In this document: one piece after another, positions 1-11,952 of the stretch | Layout of the letters: each line of letters opens with the position of its first letter | Numbering within the stretch: the first letter of the stretch is position 1 | Assembly: GCA_027475525.1 (NCBI GenBank) | Contig: JAMWFC010000033.1 | Coordinates: 186,001-250,000, forward strand | Origin: Macrolepiota albuminosa | Lineage: Eukaryota > Basidiomycota > Agaricomycetes > Agaricales > Agaricaceae | Length of the DNA: 64,000 bases | Direction of reading: 5' to 3' | The notes under the pieces: generated by a model | Database searches by the model: none | Told to the model about the DNA's origin: nothing | What the model saw: only the letters and a program-made list of their open reading frames with translations | Program-made: the position numbers and the translations under genes

Positions 1-1900
1 AAGCGCAGACAAATATAAATAAGAAAAAAAGACACACTTGATGAGAGGTAGTGAGTGATGTGTGTAGGAAAGACGGATGCATAGGAGATAGTGAATGATG
101 TGTGTAGGAAAGATGGATGCATAGAGATGGTATACGCTTCCACCCACATAATAAGCATCTTGACGCCTCGCTCCCACCTATCATGAGCGTCCTACAATGC
201 CTGATATTATATTACACTTTTTCGCATCCCCACATACTGTTCCTGTTTCATAAAAGGTTTGTTGTTATAGTAGGTAGCGCAAGCACATCTTCAAAAAGTA
301 CTGCCACTTGTTTGTTCGTTTGACAGTATAAGACGATTGCGCTGTGTGCCTCCTTTTTTATAGGTATCGTGATTGCGATCATCATTGACACACAGCCAAA
401 ACGTAAAATTATTGTGTGCATTGAAAAACATTTATTTCATGCATGAAATATTTTATTTTTGCTAAAAGAAAAATAGCTGTGAGAAGCTAGATGATTGACA
501 AACATGATGCCTTGATGGCGGGATGATGGGATCAAAACGCAGTCTAGAAAACTGGGGACAAGAAAATGCGTAGATTGCCAATAACAGGCCAGACAGCTGA
601 CGTGTGGGTCTGAAAAATTAATCACAAAAAGATGAATGGTTGTATGAGCTTGGGTTCTGATGGCGGAGCGATGGGATCAAAAACAAGGCTGCAATAACCA
701 AAACAATGACAAAAAAAAAAACTGGTGCCAAAAATAGATAGGCGCTGCGACCAGTCAGAAAACCTAAAAAACCTGTAGAAGGACAGTCACCGGAGGCTGG
801 GCTTAAAAATTGGAGGGATTGAACGCGAAAGAGAGCGGGAAATTGAGAAACAAAAAAATATATAGATTGATAATAATAGGCCAAAAAAGCATCGTTTCGA
901 TATAAAGCGCAGACAAATATAAATAAGAAAAAAAGACACACTTGATGAGAGGTAGTGAGTGATGTGTGTAGGAAAGACGGATGCATAGGAGATAGTGAAT
1001 GATGTGTGTAGGAAAGATGGATGCATAGAGATGGTATACGCTTCCACCCACATAATAAGCATCTTGACGCCTCGCTCCCACCTATCATGAGCGTCCTACA
1101 ATGCCTGATATTATATTACACTTTTTCGCATCCCCACATACTGTTCCTGTTTCATAAAAGGTTTGTTGTTATAGTAGGTAGCGCAAGCACATCTTCAAAA
1201 AGTACTGCCACTTGGATGACTGAATGACGAAACAGATTTCAATGAGAGCTTGCAAAAAAATTATGTGGTCGAACTCTGCAAAAGTAACTTTCAAATGCCA
1301 GGTTTGTTTGTTCGTTTGACAGTATAAGACGATTGCGCTGTGTTTGCGCGCGATGTTATTAAATAAAATATTTTTTTTACGCAAAAGCAATAATTGAACA
1401 ATGCTGTAAATTGTTCAGTATCTTCAAAAGTACTGCTCGGTTTTTGGCAAAATGTCATATTTAGTGTTTTTTGAAAAACATTTATTTCATGCATGAAATA
1501 TTTTATTTTTGCTAAAAGAAAAATAGCTGTGAGAAGCTGGATGGTTGACGAACATGATGCCTTGATGGCGGGATGATGGGATCAAAACGCAGTCTAGAAA
1601 ACTGGGGACAAGAAAATGCGTAGATTGCCAATAACGGGCCAGACAGCTGACGTGTGGGTCTGAAAAATTAATCACAAGAAGATGAATGGTTGTACGAGCT
1701 TGGGTTCTGATCGCAGAGCGATGGGATCAAAAACAGGGCTGCAATGAGCAAAACGATGGCAAAAAAGAAACTGGCGCCAAAAATAAACGGGCACTGCGAC
1801 CGGTCAGAAAACTTGAAAAACCTGTAGGGCGATAGTGACCGCAGACTGAGCTCGAAATTCAGAGAAATCGAACGCGAGACAGAGCGGGAAATCGAGGGAC
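1..1900. repeat. Large tandem duplication, about 0.9-1.0 kb unit
   Basis: Bases 1-314 recur essentially unchanged at 905-1218, and 421-850 recur with scattered differences at 1471-1895. The second unit is longer, with extra sequence around 1219-1304 and 1341-1470. Each unit starts with a short internal tandem of about 40 bases built on GATGTGTGTAGGAAAGA. No convincing gene was found; the short ORFs here are AT-rich and lack domain signals. The block ends where retroelement 1 begins. Confidence 0.85.
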
Positions 1901-1943
1901 GATTTTCCCTTCCCCGATAAACGCGGTTATCCCCCCCCTCGTA

Positions 1944-2670
1944 TCAGCTAGGGTCAACTGGTTGACTGGGCTGATATTTGGCCCTTTTGACCTTGGTGGT
2001 CAATTCCTCGAACGTAGACACTTTGCGCTTAGATGCACATTTGATCTGTTCCAGTGCTACGATGCACTGCCTTCTCATCAGCTTGATCTGGTCAAGCAAC
2101 CCCTCCATCACCATCACGGCCAGACTATCCTGCAGGAAGGACACAGTTGCAGGGACTGGCTGTCCTGCTGCTTCAAATCTGCTCAGAAGTGCGTCGGGCA
2201 CTGCTAGCTCCTGTGCTTGTGGTGCAGGCTCCATATATGGTTCTACCATGGGCCAATGTGCCCACAGTACAGATGGCGGTCCTGTCACCACACCTGCATA
2301 TGTCAGAATTAATGCCTGCGAGCACGCTGGTGGAACTGTCCTCTGGGCACTCATAGTGCTCCTCATCATCAACCTCCATCTCTTGCGAGTGGAGGGGGGT
2401 CTGGTACGGGAGCGGTTCTTTGCAGCCTGGATAGGCCATGCCCATAGGGTGGTGTTGGCTTGCCACCGGATATGGCAGCTGCCCTTGGTATTCTCGGACT
2501 TGTATATTTGGGGGTCTCCCCCCACCACTAGAGCCTTGTAGGCTCTGAGTACTCTTTTGTGGCCCCCAATAGGCCATTACAATGAACATGCTAGTGACGT
2601 GTATTGGAACTTTGAAGGAGAAAAGCAGAAAAAAATCTCCTAACTCCACCAGTGGTGTAAACAACCACAA
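1944..2670 (-). pseudogene. ORF3 of element 1, truncated third ORF
   Basis: It lies just after the chromodomain end on the minus strand. A plausible start is the ATG at 2577 (MAYWGPQK). The N-terminal part is rich in Pro, Gln, Tyr and Gly. After a frame shift around 2.3-2.4 kb comes a segment with VPATVSFLQDSLAVMV followed by helix-rich sequence and a basic KRKVSTFEE region. This resembles the ORF3 of element 2 around 19920-20110 (VPAESSFLRDAEAVVL, then a basic KRARRQ). The large C-terminal half present in element 2 is missing. The function is unknown; I see no membrane segment or known domain. Confidence 0.65.
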
Positions 2671-2739
2671 ATAGCCACTACTCAGTCTTCAACCGGCCAT
2701 CAAAGTGGACTTCATCCACATTCCACCACCACATGCGTG

Positions 2740-4582
2740 TTATGCATGTTTTGCTAGCTATTGAGGGCGTTTCATGCCTTGCAGCTCTAGATACCTGTCC
2801 AGTGCTGCAAGATCTTTGCAGTTTGCTAGCAGTTCCCAGGTAGTATCACCTAGGCTCCACCTTACCTCAAATTCAAGGTTTCCCCCTATCTACCTATGAC
2901 CTATGAGGTCATCTACGAACTATTCCTGGTCATCACCAGGTCCAAAGTCATATGGTTCCGGGGTAGCACGATTAGGAAAAAGCACATCACTATTGGCCAA
3001 GTATGGTTGCAATAGTGACACATGGAACTTAGGGACTATCCTGCATGCCTGCAGCGCCTGGGGCAGTTCCAGCATGTAGTTAGACGTGCTCAGCTCTGCC
3101 TTGAGGACTCTATATGGTCCAATCTACTTCAGACACAACTTATTTGCTCTGCCTCTCAGCAAGTTCAAGTTCTTCGTCAAAAGGTACACTAGGTTCCCTT
3201 TCTCGATGTCTGGGTCTTCACCTCTGCAATTATTTGCATGTTTCATCTGCCAGATGTGTGATTCTATAATTGCATCATGAGCATCTGCCAAGTTCCTTAG
3301 CACATTGCATGCAAACTGCTTTACTCCCACATGAATAGCTTTGTCAGTGCAAAGTTCACAAATTATGGATGGCATGTAGCCATTATTGAGTTCGAAAGGT
3401 GAATACCCTGTGGTTTCAGAGATGCTCACGTTTATTGCAAATTTAACAAGTGGACATCTATCCACCCAGTCCTTCTGATCAGGACGTACAAATGCTTGCA
3501 ATATTTCTATTTGCACGTTCTGTCTGACCATCCATTTGCGGATGAAACAATATCGACATGAGCAACTTTGCTCCAAGCAGTTTGTGCAGCTCCTTCCACC
3601 ATTTGGAAGTGAACTTAGCATCTCGATCACTGACAATCGAACTTGGCAATCCATGAAGGTGCACTGTCTCCTTGAGATAGATCCACGACAAGTCTGAAGC
3701 TGTCATGGTGGTTCTCACCAGAATGAGATGGACTATACTGGTCATTCTGCAAATTACTACCCAGAGGTAGTTGAAACCCTTTGACTTGGGAAACAGACCT
3801 ATAAAGTCCATCCTGATCAAATTCCAGGGTTTGACTGGTATAGGAAGCGAATGAAGCTTCCCTGGTGGCTTCAGTGTCAGTACTTTTGACTGTTGACAAA
3901 GCTCGCATGTCAAGCAGAATTGGCTCGTTTCTTTGGCCATTTGCAGCCACCAATACCAGCATCGCACATAGTCTAGCATTTTCTTTGTTCCGAAGTGGCC
4001 TACTATTATGTGGGCCTGGTCCAGGATAGTCATGATCAACGACCTCTCCCAGGGAATGCAGATGACGGTGGACCCAGTGGGTCTGGTAAGGTAGACAAGC
4101 TGCTGCTCTACCTTGAAGCGCAGATGCGCTTGGATATTGTTCAGAATCTCTAAGAAGAGAGTGTCATCCTCGTATCCTTGCTGGATACATGTGCAAAATT
4201 GCGCATTGCCTAAGTCACTTGGCGTGGGATGATGGTCATGCGCGTCCAATGCCTGCTGGAGAGTCATTTCTGCACCACTAGGGTGCACCTCCTGCCTCCT
4301 TTCTTTGCCTGGCTGAGGAATCTCATGATCTACCAGCACCTGCGCCTCGATATCGCGAGCTTCTCGCTGTTCTTGCAGTCGCTTACTGCGATGTGATTCC
4401 TGCACCTGCATGGCATGTAGCTCAACTGTATGTTTCTTGATTTCATGGAACCTATGCAGGGGCAAGTCTTCGCCCTCTGGATCGATGTGTTTGTCTGCCT
4501 GCACATAGTCGTGCACATCATGGACGTCATTTCGAGTATCACTCTTGAAATATTGAGACAGGCAGTCCGCCACCTTGTTCAA
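2740..4582 (-). pseudogene. Element 1 integrase and chromodomain
   Basis: In minus-strand order there is a zinc-binding H-H-C-C region (HIIVGHFG, then CLTCELCQQ), a first catalytic Asp in MDFIGLFPKS, a second Asp in SDRDAKFTSK and the Glu in MDGQTERANRN. A C-terminal segment running to about 2740 matches the chromodomain part of element 2 (FEVRWSLGDTTWE). At least one frame break, near 3.5-3.65 kb, and further stops interrupt it. The role would have been insertion of element cDNA, with the chromodomain guiding target choice. Confidence 0.85.
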
Positions 4583-4599
4583 TTCACCTTTTATGTAGG

Positions 4600-6638
4600 T
4601 GATGTCAAACTGATATCACAACATGTAGTTGATCTAGCAACATTGTCACAGTGATAGATGTACTTGGGTCTTAAAAAACTCAAGTGCCTTGTGATCCATA
4701 ATAATATGGATCTTATACTCTATCAGCTTATCCTCCCACTTTAGGAGAGCTTCCAGGATAGCAAGTGTTTCCAACTCGTGAACAGCATAGTTCTGCTGTG
4801 CCATAGTGAACTTACAGGATGTAAATCCTGCTGGTCGGCAACTTTGCCACGTTTTACCTTGGCCAAACATGGCCCTGACCCTGGTCTTTGATGCATTGCA
4901 TATGAGCCAAATAGGGCCATCAATGTGTGGATCAATTGGCCAAATTACTGGTGTTTTGCACAATGCACTTAATCATCTCAAAACACTGCTGATGCAGCGG
5001 TCTCCAGTGAAACGGGGACCCATTCTGGGTCATGGCCATCAGTGGTCCAGTGTATGCCATAATATCTGGCAAAAAGTTACCAATGTAATTTACAAGTCCA
5101 ACAAATCATTGGATATCATTATATGTGCGTGGAGTATGCCACTCTCAAATTCAATCGAGTTTATCCATGTCTGGGTGAATACCCTTCTTGTCAATGATGT
5201 GACCAAGACAGTCTATACTCAATGCGTACAACTCACACTTCTTCCATTTGAGATAGAGACTAGCCTTACGTAGTTGTTCAAATACAACTCATAGGTGCTG
5301 CTCATGCTCCTCAATGGAGTCAGACAAGATGAATATATCGTCGAAATCAATGTGCATAAACTTCCCAATTACATCTCGGAAGATTGAGGTTATTAACCTC
5401 TGAAATGTTGCTGGTGCATTGCAATCACTAATCTGCATGATGTTACTCACAAAGGTCCCCATCAGGGACAAAAACAATGTCTTTGGTATATCCTCTTCAT
5501 GTATGCAAACTTGTTCATATGCATCCATAAGGTTGATGTTTGACCTATATTTTGCTGTGGCAACATCTTTGCATATGACTTCCTGATCTGGAAGGGGTGT
5601 TACGTCCTTGACTGTATTATCATTGTGCTGTCGCGCATCCAATGCAGTCTGTAATGTCCCATCCTTCTTGGGAATACACAGTAAAGATGCAGCTTGCACC
5701 GCTGGCCATGGCTCCCACCACTTTGTGTTTATGTATCTGTTCATTTTTTCATGAAGCTGATCCTGTAGTGCTCGCAGGCAGCGAGGCAAGTGATACTTGT
5801 ACTGCTTATTATTGTCAATGAGGTTAATCTCATGGTTAACCTCTCACCACGGAGGAAGTTCTTCCTTCGTTCCATTGACAATATCAGCAAATTCCTGTTG
5901 CCATTGCTGGGGCAATCAAGGAATATCCTTCTTGGTAAGGCCCATAGCCTTACCTTTCCCTTTTACTACACGTGCTATACGTGGCTGAACCTTTGGTTCA
6001 AATTGCTCCTATAAGGCACGTACGTGCTCTTCTGTGAGATCTCCTGGATTCAACCTTACAACCGGTTGTCTCTCCACCACTCTTGTTGTACTTGACGATG
6101 ACTGCACACTTCTTGCTTTCAGTGAGAGTCTGTCAAATACGATATCCGATGTTTCAGAAATCTTGTCCTCTTATGCGTGACAGTATACTTCTCCCATCTG
6201 GATTGCCTGCACCCTTTCCATAGTCTGCATCACCATTGACGCCACCAACTCGTTCCACTCTCATGGCATTTGTGGGTCATACACCAATTGCACTCCTGGC
6301 CGAGGCACTGGTCAATCCATTAGCGACCTTGTGCTTCCCACAGTACCCCTTGTACTATATACCTCGTTTCTGATGAGATCCTCAACCTTTACTCGAGAGC
6401 TAGTTGGCTGACATTCCAGTGACTCCACCACACATTTACCATGCTCCTTCTTACACTGTACAGCCTGTTTAGGCTTTCCATTTGTACACCCAATCACGTC
6501 CGAGTGCTTCCCCTTCTTCAGAGTTCCTTGAAACTCTTCCTCAGACATTAGTATAGCCAGCAAATCTACTGGCAAGCTTTTCAGTGGGACATGTTTGTCC
6601 TCCATCTCCTGTACAGTTGCTCTCTTGTGACCATCTAG
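4600..6638 (-). pseudogene. Element 1 reverse transcriptase and RNase H with upstream linker
   Basis: The RT core lies at about 5289-5789 on the minus strand (LLCIPKKDGTLQTALDAR, then DAYEQVCIHEEDIPKT). The catalytic box reads IDFDDIF where element 2 has VYLDDIF, so the usual Tyr is replaced. RNase H follows at 4646-4963 with LICNASKT, HELETLAIL and IMDHKALEFF; the first Asp of the usual DAS motif has become Asn. The linker at 5800-6638 is broken by stops. All three changes suggest an inactive enzyme. Confidence 0.85.
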
Positions 6639-7025
6639 TCAGTTGCATTCATCACACTGCTTTTCAGTTGCGTGATAGCGCCTCAGACAACCATCTGTGT
6701 TGTTCAACACAACTTTCTTTGCCTTCAAAGGTGTACCATTTACAATGACCATGTCATTCACAAAGTCCAACAACACCTTATTCGTACACATAAACGGCAT
6801 ACCGATGATCATGTCATAGCGATCAAAATTTGCTATGTCTACATATTCCTTGGTCGACATACCTGACGTCTTTATTCTTACTTCAGCACCAAACTGCACC
6901 ATGGCGCGACTCTCTACAGTCCCCAGCTGGAGCATCAATGGCTCCTCCAGCTCATGAACGTGAATCGTGTTGACATGAGCAAACTGGGGTGTAATACCTG
7001 TAGTGGTACTCTCTGAGTCCCACAA
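6639..7025 (-). pseudogene. Element 1 retropepsin-like protease segment
   Basis: The segment begins WDSESTTTGITPQFAHV, matching WDSGSTTSGITP at the same place in element 2. The catalytic triad DSG has become DSE. Downstream DRYDMIIGMPFM corresponds to the conserved hydrophobic-Gly flap region of Ty3-type aspartic proteases. In an active element it would cut the Gag-Pol precursor. Confidence 0.75.
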
Positions 7026-7391
7026 CGTCCATGCCGGATGTCTATTGACATCAACATAGGTGACTAAGCACTCCTTCTCCTCAGAAGTATAGTGTGGTCA
7101 CTGCAACTTACTAGTTGCCTTCTACAGGGTTACACGTCTCATTCAGACACGCTGATCTCCACGGCACTCAGTTAGTACAAACAGGTGTTCCTTCTTGTCA
7201 TCATAAGCATAATAGTCGCTGTCATACACATCTACTGCAATGTATTTGTCGCCATCAATCTGGACGCTCTCAGTGTCATCCACTTCTGACCCATCAGCCT
7301 CTACTTGTAGCTCTTCCTCTGCTTCTTCAATGATCTTGTCATCCTCGTTGTCACTGACAACATCACTAGGTGCCGCAGCCATATGGGCCAC

Positions 7392-10170
7392 TCAGATGTG
7401 TGCCTTAGGCAGGGCAGAACATTCCTTAGCGAAGTGCCCAGTCCTGCCACAGTTGTAGCATGCTGAAGGGTCTCTGGCAGGCCTTCTCTGGACCGCTTCA
7501 GGGGCCCCCATGGGTTTGCTTGCCTGATGCACTGCAGGTGCTGCTACCCCTCTTGCTACTAATTGGTTTTGACCTGAAAAGGGTTGACTATCTTTCACTG
7601 GCCATTGTCCCACAGGCTTCAATTGAGACCGTTGGCCTTCAGGAATGGTCTTGCAGACAACAAATTGCAGATTGCAACTGTTCTCCATCTCCAACCATTT
7701 GGCCAGGAAGGTCCCCACCTTTACTGCCTGATGGTTCACGGATCCTCAGCATGAACTACACTGCTTATAATGATTTGCAGTCTGTGTTGACTGCTCATAA
7801 TGAATGGCATACACCAAAAATTCGGTCACAGTATTGACCTCCGGAGACAGATTGTCGTTGCGTATTAACACTCTCCTCATGTCTGCGGATATTCTGTCCA
7901 GGAATGTCTCATGAATGGTATATTCGTCTGGATAGATGGCTATATTCTGTGCATAACCCACCAGGTCATCATAAAATGTCTGGATGCCAGTCTTAGCATC
8001 ATACACTGCCTTTTTAAAGGCATCCCGAGCTTCCTGCATCATTGCAGCATTGACAAATCAATTATACAGTTCTATCAGGACTTCTTTAAACATCCAATGC
8101 AGTTTGTCGTGATTAATGTGGAGGACATGGCAACAGAACCAATTCCGAGCCTCTCCCTCCATAAATTTGTGTAGCACAAATATTCTTTCCTGGTCCATGC
8201 CGTCCGTCTCCACCATAGCAGCAGGCTGCCAGGTGGTAGCAGACGTCCATGGCCCAGTCCTCCAATTGGGAGAACCTATGCCCTCCAGCATATGCACATA
8301 TGTGCTTACCATCAGATTTGCGGGGACTTACCTCTGCAGGGAATTTAAACCTGACTCCAAGGGAGTCATCCACCAGACAAGTGAGATGGTCATGCATATG
8401 ATCCATATGGATTCTGACAGCCTCATTCATTCCTGGCATAGTTTCACACAACTCATGCAGTGCAGGCCTCAAAAATGCCTGTGGACTGTGAAACAGGTGT
8501 TCATTGGCCATTCTTTCCGGCCTTGGGGTGGGCTGTTGCCTCACTTCTTGCTTGGCTGGTAATCTACCACCATGCCTGCCACCATTACAATGATTATTAT
8601 TGTCTCAATCGTTATTCCTATGATCACGACCTCCACCGTCATTATTGCAATGATTTGGCTCCCTCCTCTTGTAGTGATCACTACTATCATCACTACCACC
8701 TGGATCTCTGCCCGGTTCAGCAGTTCAAGCCGTGAATTGTTGCTGCATGTCATCGACAGGTGTTACACCCTCACGCCCTTCAAAGGCTACCCCCTGGTCA
8801 TCAATCAATGACTCACCATGATCATGCAAGTCCTGGTTGCATATCCTCTGGTAATTAACATGCTCATTCCAGTTGTCCACTAGGTGGACACGTTGTGCTA
8901 CGTGTTGTGGTTGTGTTTGCTCCTCAAGAATGTGGACTTCATCCACCTCTTCCTTGATAGTAACCTGCTTTTGAGGTGTCTTAACCTTTTGCACTGCAAG
9001 TAGTGCCTCTGGCTCTGCCAGAGTCGTCGTCACAGTCTCTACCTCAGATAATGCCTGCTGAGGCACTCTGCTGACAATGCGTTGCCGGTTTGCAGCATTC
9101 TGACACCTAACATAGTCTTGCTGAGACTCATTGGCCTGACAAGGCGCATTGAGCAGTTCCATTGCATCTGCAATTAATGGCGCTCATTGGCGCACACTCA
9201 TTTCGCATTCCACTGAGTCGGCTGGAGTGGCCGTTGAGACTGCTGATCCTTGCGCCGCTTTATGCTTGAGGTATTCCACCACTTTGAGTTTGAAAATATG
9301 CACAAACAATTCAATATATTCAGTCAAATCTGCACGAGGTACATTGTGACTCCTAGCAGCCAGTAACTGTAGGTGCTTTACTACATAAAGCTGCAGATGC
9401 TTTCATGTCAATTCCTTCACAACCGATGGATATTGGTCCAACACTAGCTGCAGCTAAATAGACAGGGTTGAATGTGACCTCTTACTTTCCTCATCATCTG
9501 AGGATTCCAGCTCAGATTCTAAGTCCAGGGCTCTCCTGAGGCCTTTATGCCTCACCTGCGGCTGTTTGCCGGCCCTTCTGTGCAACTCTGGAAGTCCAGG
9601 CACTGGTGACGCCTTTTTCAACCTCATGACCTCGTCGTCCTCCCTACTGACCACTATTGCTGGTCCTTGCTTTTGTTTTTGTGTTGTCAACAACAATGGT
9701 CCTGGTTCAGTGGCTGCGTCTGCCACATACTCCACATATCGCTCAGTTGGCACCATCTGAAATGGAGTACTATGCACAAACGTGCTGCCTTGTACCAATT
9801 CTGAGTACTGGGTAAGGTCCGGTTGACCTTTGGACTGAGCTGATGCGCTCTCGGGCAGTACCAGGTATATCAGTGACGGCATTTGGCTCGCTGGCAGCAA
9901 CACTCCTGAGACCACAGATCTCTCTCCCGGTTTACCACCAGGCCATACAATGGACATCATCCATGATACAGATAGCCCACCCAGCATTCCAAAGCTTGTG
10001 CTGACATCGTGAGGTATCTTTTCATCCCGCTTTGGCGGAGGTTGGTATGCAGACACGGATTGCATCTTTACAGCTTGAAGTACAGGTAGGTCACCTGTGT
10101 CTGCAGCTGGGAACAGAGGGTCCAGATCAAGAGAGCCAGTCATGGAAGCACATTTTTGATGTGATGCCAA
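7392..10170 (-). pseudogene. Element 1 gag, broken, with CCHC zinc knuckle
   Basis: Several consecutive minus-strand blocks are open (10170-9454, 9162-8725, 8544-8113, 8042-7746, 7739-7392) with stops between them. The knuckle CYNCGRTGHFAKEC lies at 7420-7461. Segments such as GESLIDDQGVAFEG and FSQLEDWAMDVC have direct counterparts in the element 2 gag, which fixes the identity. The ATG at 10170 is a reasonable start, about 85 bases after the LTR remnant. The protein would be the nucleocapsid/capsid precursor. Confidence 0.8.
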
Positions 10171-10253
10171 CAGAAATCGAGAGGGTTTGATGAAAGTTGC
10201 CTAGTTGGTAACAAGCCTAGAGTCTAAAGCCGATAGCAGAAGACTCAAAAAAA

Positions 10254-10364
10254 TATAACCGTTGATTACGAGTTAGAACTATCTTGTGTGTTTCACACAG
10301 TGCTGAATCAGACCGCAGTATTGGATGGACTAGAACTAGAGTGAATACAAGATGTTGTCTTACA
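10254..10364 (-). repeat. 5' LTR remnant of element 1
   Basis: On the minus strand the segment starts TGTAAGACAACATC and ends GGTTATA, directly followed by seven T and GAGTC. The element 2 LTR ends CGTTACA, followed by seven T and GAATC, so the junctions correspond. A middle stretch (GGTCTGATTC, then GTGTGAA) is also shared. At about 111 bases it is shorter than the 235-base LTR of element 2 and may be partly deleted; the outer edge is uncertain. Confidence 0.55.
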
Positions 10365-11129
10365 TAATACTCTAATGAATGCTTATAGCATCGTTGATGC
10401 TAGTAACAAGTGTAACTCCATTACAGACGAGGATCAACACATCAAATCCATCAAGCATGTTGCTGCTTTTGGTACTGCTGTCACCCATCTCTGTGAGGAA
10501 GCTCTTGCAAAAGAGATGTCTGGCTTAGTGTCCTGGCATGTCAGAGCTGCCAAATTAGTGCATCACTTCTATTTTTGGCCCTGGTTCCAAATTTAACTTT
10601 TGCATATTGTCCTAGATCTTTGTGGATTACTCAGACTTTCCTCTCATTGCTAAGCAGCCTGGCCTTCATGATGCTCTCTACAAGGTCCAGGACTGCATCA
10701 AACATTGCCTCACACAATTTTTCTCTACCATTAAAAACTGGTGTATTTTTGCTGACACCATCTTAAAGTTAATCAATAATAAATGTGCCAAGTACTGCTG
10801 GCAGTGGAAGCTGTTTTCTTTGGAAAAATTTAAAGAAAAACATGTTATGTAACTTTCATGACATGTTTCCTTGAGAAATACATAAGCATTTTCTCAGTAT
10901 AAAAGTTAAGAAAAACTTCACTTATTTTCTGACTGTTTTCTATTATAAAATCACATCTTTTTACCATCTTTTTGCTAATGTAAACACACTGAAAATATTT
11001 ATAATTGTTCTTTCTATATTGCCTAAAGATATAGAAATCATATTTCTCATAGAACTAGGCTTGGAAGAATTTAATCTCTTTTTTGAATTTTTCTCTTAGA
11101 TACTTTTATTTTTTTTCTTAGGGCAATAT
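10365..11129. other. Flank between the two head-to-head retroelements, no gene recognised
   Basis: This is AT-rich DNA into which element 2 inserted at 11130. Two short overlapping open stretches (10375-10596 and 10622-10852, plus) have a protein-like composition but no recognised motif, and stops follow quickly. They could be remnants of an older gene or transposon. Confidence 0.4.
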
Positions 11130-11134
11130 GTAAG
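11130..11134 (+). other. Target-site duplication, left copy (GTAAG)
   Basis: GTAAG directly precedes the 5' LTR and recurs directly after the 3' LTR at 23705-23709. A 5-base duplication is usual for Ty3/gypsy integration, so this fixes the element boundaries. Confidence 0.93.
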
Positions 11135-11441
11135 TGTAGCGTAGTCCGCTATGTGGTGTTGGCCACATAGCTTTACTTACTGTATAGTAGTTTATTATAA
11201 TATAATATTATTTACATTATTATATAACTAGTTATACCAGCTGCTTACAAAGCAGCTTATTTTTGTGTTGATACTACATAGTCAATAGACTGGACTGGTC
11301 TGATTCTGTGCAGTGTGAACCTAAGCTCTCACAATTTCAGCAGCTTATTTTTGTGTTGATACTACATAGTCAATAGACTGGACTGGTCTGATTCTGTGCA
11401 GTGTGAACCTAAGCTCTCACAATTTCTGTAACTTCGTTACA
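11135..11441 (+). repeat. 5' LTR of element 2
   Basis: It runs from TGTAGCGTAGTCC to CTTCGTTACA and matches the 3' LTR at 23470-23704. It is longer (307 against 235 bases) because 11251-11338 is repeated exactly at 11339-11426, an 88-base tandem duplication. It lacks about 16 AT-rich bases present in the other LTR. The internal duplication is not the 77-base class and may be real. Confidence 0.93.
11251..11426 (+). repeat. 88-base exact tandem duplication in the 5' LTR of element 2
   Basis: Bases 11251-11338 equal 11339-11426. The period is 88, not 77, and the 3' LTR has one copy. It may be a genuine duplication after insertion or a different assembly error. Confidence 0.9.
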
Positions 11442-11952
11442 TTTTTTTGAATCCACCAGCTAGGATCTATTGCCTAGCATCCAATGTCAGTCGTTGAGTT
11501 CGTTGACAGAACTCTATCAGCTTCTCGAGCTCCTTGCACAGCCACACGGTGCAAATTTCAAACAGGGAATCGATGAGTAATCCCATACCTGCAGTGCCCA
11601 CTGACAGCGGGCGGAATGCCCACGATCTACGGAGAGACCCAAGGCTCAAGACTGAGGTCAGAGCACCGACCTGGCCGGGAATGAAAGCGAGGCCCGGAGA
11701 GCTGAAAGCTCACAGCAGGACGGTCAGCAACGTCTCCAGGACAAGATGCCAGGGGGATTGACTCCCCCAGTTACGCAGTTGCCAGGAGGACTGTGACAGT
11801 CTAGCCGATTAGCTTCAAAAGGGCCCCCTAAGGACAGCCGACAGTCAACAGGCGCCTATGGCGCCCCAGGAGACACCGAGTTGTCAGTACAGACTGGGAG
11901 AGCTCTCCCTCCAAGCCAGAGTAGTGGGACCAGGCGGTCCACAGCAGGCCCA
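11442..11952 (+). promoter_or_regulatory. Element 2 5' leader with unusual priming region and hairpin
   Basis: The LTR is followed by TTTTTTTGAATCCACCAG rather than a TGG-type site complementary to a tRNA 3' end. Element 1 has the same arrangement (seven T then GAGTC). A perfect six-base stem lies at 11459-11464 (GCTAGG) and 11473-11478 (CCTAGC). The reverse-transcription primer is therefore not obvious; self-priming or a non-canonical tRNA site are both possible. The rest of the leader shows no gene. Confidence 0.45.

Larger units (their letters stand above)
1944..10364 (-). mobile_element. Element 1: decayed Ty3/gypsy chromovirus, minus strand
   Basis: Reading on the minus strand from about 10364 down, the order is LTR remnant, gag with a CCHC knuckle, protease, reverse transcriptase, RNase H, integrase, chromodomain and a third ORF. 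It is the same family as element 2, and the RT segments align over their whole length with clear amino-acid similarity. No downstream LTR is seen: the third ORF stops near 1944, next to the 1-1.9 kb repeat. The element is therefore truncated at its 3' end and target duplications cannot be checked. Many stops and frame changes mark it as inactive. Confidence 0.9.

Noticed and set aside
8541..8811. Hydrophobic, membrane-protein-like ORFs on both strands
   Set aside because: They overlie an Asn/Asp/Gly/Arg-rich low-complexity part of the element 1 gag; the hydrophobic pattern is the shadow of GAT/AAT-type codons in other frames.
11442..11455. Standard tRNA primer-binding site after the element 2 LTR
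   Set aside because: No TGG-starting match is present; the first bases are a T run. Listed instead as an unusual leader.
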